The notes below the pieces were generated by a model. The model worked only from the letters and a program-made list of their open reading frames with translations. It was not told the origin of the DNA and searched no databases. From 66-474 sp050737995 (GTDB taxonomy: Bacteria > Pseudomonadota > Gammaproteobacteria > Xanthomonadales > Rhodanobacteraceae): 8,168 nt of DNA. Shown one piece after another: positions 5,842-8,168 of this stretch; position 1 is the first letter of the stretch, and every line of letters begins with the position of its first letter. A program made the position numbers and the translations under genes. The stretch covers positions 1 through 8,168 of the forward strand of contig JBOHYR010000147.1 in the NCBI GenBank assembly GCA_050737995.1, read 5' to 3'.

Positions 5842-6188
5842 CAGAATTTCGCCAGGATGGTCTGCGATGACAGCATGCTGGCCATTGTCTTTCCCATCTC
5901 AATCGTGGCACGGACACCATGCTTCACGGTTCGTGCACGCGGGTGACACGACCCTCCCGAGGGTTCGCCGTACTCAGCAAACGGCTCTTTTGCTACCGCC
6001 GTCGAAGACTGTGCGTGTGGGTGACGGAATCATTCGGACAGCACGCGTGGCGATCGAATGCCAATCCTCCCAAATCGCTGCGCTTCATTTGTCGCAGGGC
6101 TACTAGCTCTATTGCATGCCTGGACGTATTCCCCTCGTTTGGAAAAACCACGTTGCTTCTTGCGGCGTCGACTGGGCGAGGCGCGCTC
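5842..6188. other. Region without a recognisable gene, between nuo side and fusion gene
   Basis: I see no gene, tRNA or terminator that I can support in this stretch. A stop-free minus-strand segment (6029 down to a TGA at 5843-5841) reads partly like protein (VRATIEMGKTMASMLSSQTILAKF in part). It has no good start and matches nothing I know, so it may be another gene remnant ended by the repeat. ACCCTC-CC-GAGGGT (5951-5964) is a short perfect palindrome. No convincing promoter for the gene at 6189 is visible. The genes normally upstream of nuoA in relatives (secG, tRNA-Leu) are not here. Confidence 0.5.
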
Positions 6189-7703
6189 GTGAACGTGTTG
6201 CTGATCTTGGGGCATCCGCGCCAGGACAGCCTGTGTGCGGCACTCGCAGATGCTTACCGGAACGGCGCGAACCGTGCCGGGGCGACGGTCCGAACGCTGG
6301 TGCTGGCCGACCTGGATTTCGACCCGCACGTACGGGTGGATTCCCCTGAAAACCAGGCGCTGGAGCCGGACCTCGCACGCGCGGCCGAGTTGCTGGAGTG
6401 GGCCGAACACATGGTGTTCGTCTATCCGACCTGGTGGGGCACGATGCCCGCCCTTCTGAAAGGGTTCCTCGACCGCATGGTCATGCCGGGCACGGCCTTT
6501 CATTACTACGGGCCACGCGCCATCGACTGTGAAGGGCTCTGGGGCGGCAAGTCGGGACAGCTCATCACCACCATGGACACGCCGCCGCCCATCTACCGCT
6601 GGTTGTACAAGGGGCCGGGCACGCACGCCATGCGCAACGCGACGCTCGGGTTTTGCGGCATCAAGCCCGTGCACGCGTTGGTCTTCGGATCGGTACGCAC
6701 CTCCACGCCGCGCAAGCGCGAGGCATGGCTGGAAAAAACGCGCCGGGCTGGCTGGCGGCTGCATGGAGGCGTGCGCCGCCCGTGGTCGCGTGCATTACGC
6801 ACCGCCGCAGTGTGGTTGCGAGCGCTGCGATTGCAATTCTATCCAATGACCTGGGCGGCCTATACGGTCGGAGCGTTGCTGGCCTTCGGCCATCTGAGGT
6901 GGGCGCCCTACATCTGGGGCTATGCATGCCTGTTCCTGATAGAAGCGGCCACGGTCTTTTGCAACGACTATTTCGATCTGGCTTCCGATCGGGCGAACCG
7001 CAACTTCGGGCCATTCACCGGCGGCTCGCGCGTCCTCGTCGACGGTTTGCTGGATGCCCGCTCCTTGCGCCAGGGAATTGCCGTTACCTTGATCCTGGCC
7101 GCTGTTGGCGCCGGCTTTGCCATACGTGCGTCGCCGCAACCGGTAATTTCCGCGATCTGGCTGGTGCCCGCGACGATTTTGACGCTGGGCTACACGACGC
7201 CGCCTCTTCGATTGTGCTATCGGGGTCTCGGCGAGCTGGACGTGGCTTTCACACATGGCGCGCTGGTGGTGTTCATGGGCTACCTGCTGCAGGGTGGCGC
7301 GTCGGGTGCCGCGCTGCCATGGTTGCTCAGCCTGCCGCTTTTTTTCTCGATCCTGCCATCGATCATCCTCGCCGGCGTGCCGGATCGCGACGCCGATGCC
7401 TCCGTTGCGAAACGCACCATAGCCGTGCTGGTCGGCATTCGCGGCGGGTTGGCTGTGGCCGCGGGTGCGATCATCGTGTCGGCCGCCTTGGCCGTCGGTT
7501 TCGATCAGTCGGGGATGGTTGAGGGTTTGTATCGCAACATCAGTTACTGCGTGCTGCCGCACGCGGCATTGTGCATGTTTCTATTCTTTCGTCATGGCCG
7601 GCGGATGGCGGACGATCAAGCGACGCGCATCGACCTGCTGCTCGTCGCGGCACTAACCTACATGATCTGGTTCGTTGCCGTCCCGCTTTATCATCTTCTA
7701 TGA
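6189..7703 (+). CDS. Fused flavodoxin-fold NAD(P)H oxidoreductase / UbiA-family prenyltransferase
   Basis: The protein has 504 residues in two domains. Residues 1 to about 190 form a Flavodoxin_2-type quinone reductase domain. The first strand and phosphate loop NVLLILGHPRQDSL is at 2-15, and the family core YPTWWGTMPALLKGFLDR is at 79-96. That fold normally binds FAD or FMN and reduces quinones with NAD(P)H. Residues about 205-500 form a polytopic UbiA-superfamily domain. Its first Asp-rich motif NDYFDLASD is at 259-267, then PFTGGSRVL (275-283), and the second motif DRDADASVAKRT is at 399-410. These motifs bind Mg and prenyl diphosphate. The GTG start at 6189 has GAGG 7 nt upstream and begins exactly at the flavodoxin first strand. 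The frame is open back to 5919, but that part looks non-coding. A membrane enzyme coupling prenylation and reduction of an aromatic or quinone substrate is inferred; the substrate is unknown. Confidence 0.88.
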   Translation: MNVLLILGHPRQDSLCAALADAYRNGANRAGATVRTLVLADLDFDPHVRVDSPENQALEPDLARAAELLEWAEHMVFVYPTWWGTMPALLKGFLDRMVMPGTAFHYYGPRAIDCEGLWGGKSGQLITTMDTPPPIYRWLYKGPGTHAMRNATLGFCGIKPVHALVFGSVRTSTPRKREAWLEKTRRAGWRLHGGVRRPWSRALRTAAVWLRALRLQFYPMTWAAYTVGALLAFGHLRWAPYIWGYACLFLIEAATVFCNDYFDLASDRANRNFGPFTGGSRVLVDGLLDARSLRQGIAVTLILAAVGAGFAIRASPQPVISAIWLVPATILTLGYTTPPLRLCYRGLGELDVAFTHGALVVFMGYLLQGGASGAALPWLLSLPLFFSILPSIILAGVPDRDADASVAKRTIAVLVGIRGGLAVAAGAIIVSAALAVGFDQSGMVEGLYRNISYCVLPHAALCMFLFFRHGRRMADDQATRIDLLLVAALTYMIWFVAVPLYHLL

Positions 7704-7709
7704 CGCAAA

Positions 7710-7738
7710 CTTGGACTTGTGAGCTTGCGACGTCCAAG
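7710..7738 (+). other. Stem-loop after the fusion gene
   Basis: CTTGGAC (7710-7716) and GTCCAAG (7732-7738) form a 7-bp inverted repeat with a 15-nt loop, starting 6 nt after the stop at 7701-7703. There is no T-run, so a role in transcription termination is doubtful. Confidence 0.3.
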
Positions 7739-7745
7739 ACTCCGA

Positions 7746-7812
7746 GGAAGGTTTGGTCTATTCCGCAGTTGCGGCAACCTGGCAGCGTCGTTCGATACGG
7801 AAGGCTCCGCCG
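7746..7812 (+). mobile_element. Possible left-end remnant of an IS5-like insertion sequence
   Basis: A short leader beginning near GGAAGGTTTGGTC precedes the transposase remnant with the spacing expected between an IS5-type terminal repeat and its gene. The exact end, target duplication and right end are not identifiable, so this call rests on the neighbouring coding remnant. Confidence 0.35.
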
Positions 7813-7911
7813 ATCAAGCAAGCCACGTTTGCGTCGTTGAACTTCGACCACAAGAAGCGCCGCGCGCGACGGGAAGTGTCATTGGTGGAGATGCATCCGG
7901 TGTTGCCGGGG
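7813..7911 (+). pseudogene. IS5-family transposase, N-terminal remnant with lost start codon
   Basis: About 30 codons read KQATFASLNFDHKKRRAR followed by REVSLVEMHPVLP. This resembles the conserved N-terminus of IS5-group transposases, which typically begin MKQ.TF and continue with REVFL.EMD..VPW. The expected ATG before KQAT is ATC here (7813-7815), and the expected VPW is replaced by VLPGG, after which the similarity ends. The roughly 300-residue catalytic DDE domain is absent, so the element is dead. It shows past insertion-sequence activity beside the fusion gene. The frame remains open beyond the remnant into the small gene at 8035, which may be chance. Identification is from memory of the family. 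Confidence 0.65.
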
Positions 7912-8034
7912 GGGAACACTCTTGGCGTGATTTTTTCGCTGATGGTGGCTGAAACACGCCTTCTTCACGAACATCGATTCAAGCTAACAAGTCGTGGGAT
8001 ATGCGGTTGGGATGTCAATCTTTGGAGGCACGGC

Positions 8035-8168
8035 ATGGCACAACTACTCCGTTCGTTTCATGGAAGAGGTTCGCCTCGAACTCAAAAGGGACTGATGGGA
8101 TACGTTCTTGGTTGGTTGCTGGGAATCCCGATCCCCATACTCATCATCGTGGCGTTGTTGAGAAGCTG
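8035..8168 (+). CDS. Small hydrophobic membrane protein (runs off window)
   Basis: I do not recognise a named family. Forty-four codons are visible to the window edge. A basic N-terminal stretch (MAQLLRSFHGRGSPRTQKGL) is followed by one strongly hydrophobic segment, GYVLGWLLGIPIPILIIVAL, at residues 22-41, and then RS near the edge. It looks like a single-pass small inner-membrane protein that ends within or just past the window. I chose the ATG at 8035 because a GGAGG (8024-8028) lies 6 nt upstream. The ATG at 8095 (MGYVLGWLL), with AAAAGGGA just before it, is a credible alternative that would give a much shorter protein without the basic tail. It follows the transposase remnant in the same frame and has no visible functional link to the genes upstream. 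Confidence 0.5.
   Translation, partial: MAQLLRSFHGRGSPRTQKGLMGYVLGWLLGIPIPILIIVALLRS

Noticed and set aside
5919..6188. Upstream extension of the flavodoxin-UbiA gene to the ATG at 5919
   Set aside because: The extension is Arg/Cys/Ser-rich with no domain character. The flavodoxin fold begins right at the GTG 6189, which has its own GAGG at 7 nt.
6030..6764. Minus-strand frame of 244 codons opposite the fusion gene
   Set aside because: It lies antisense to the clearly identified flavodoxin domain and resembles no family.

Overview
The window reads as gammaproteobacterial chromosome of the Xanthomonadales type, most likely a Rhodanobacteraceae/Xanthomonadaceae relative. The grounds are high GC content, separate nuoC and nuoD genes, a NuoC with the long glycine-rich insertion I associate with xanthomonads, and GC-rich hairpin repeats scattered between genes. 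This assignment is from remembered family features, not from a database search.

Region 1 (1-5453, minus strand) is the promoter-proximal part of a respiratory complex I operon, transcribed nuoA-B-C-D-E-F-G. NuoA is a membrane subunit and B, C and D form the quinone-proximal connecting arm. E, F and the start of G form the NADH-oxidising arm with FMN and iron-sulfur clusters. All expected cluster ligands are visible. Most junctions are tight: nuoA/nuoB overlap by 10 nt, nuoB/nuoC by 4 nt, nuoC/nuoD are 1 nt apart and nuoE/nuoF 2 nt apart. Two junctions are expanded. The nuoD-nuoE spacer (235 bp) carries a GC-rich repeat and an unbroken 80-codon frame that overlaps nuoD as GTGA and nuoE as ATGA. 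The nuoF-nuoG spacer (130 bp) begins with a perfect 10-bp stem-loop right after the nuoF stop.

Region 2 (5454-6188) is a scar zone upstream of nuoA. It holds the C-terminal end of a Type ISP restriction-modification enzyme, which runs in frame into nuoA with no stop between. That fragment is cut off by a second copy of the GC-rich repeat. About 350 bp follow with no recognisable gene. The secG/tRNA-Leu context that often precedes nuoA in related bacteria is absent.

Region 3 (6189-7703, plus strand) holds one gene for a 504-residue protein. It joins an N-terminal flavodoxin-fold NAD(P)H:quinone-oxidoreductase-like domain to a C-terminal UbiA-superfamily prenyltransferase domain, and both Asp-rich motifs of the latter are intact. 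A role in quinone or other isoprenoid-aromatic metabolism is a reasonable inference, but the substrate cannot be read from sequence.

Region 4 (7704-8168) holds a decayed IS5-like transposase start whose ATG appears changed to ATC. A small hydrophobic protein with a strong ribosome binding site follows and runs off the window edge.
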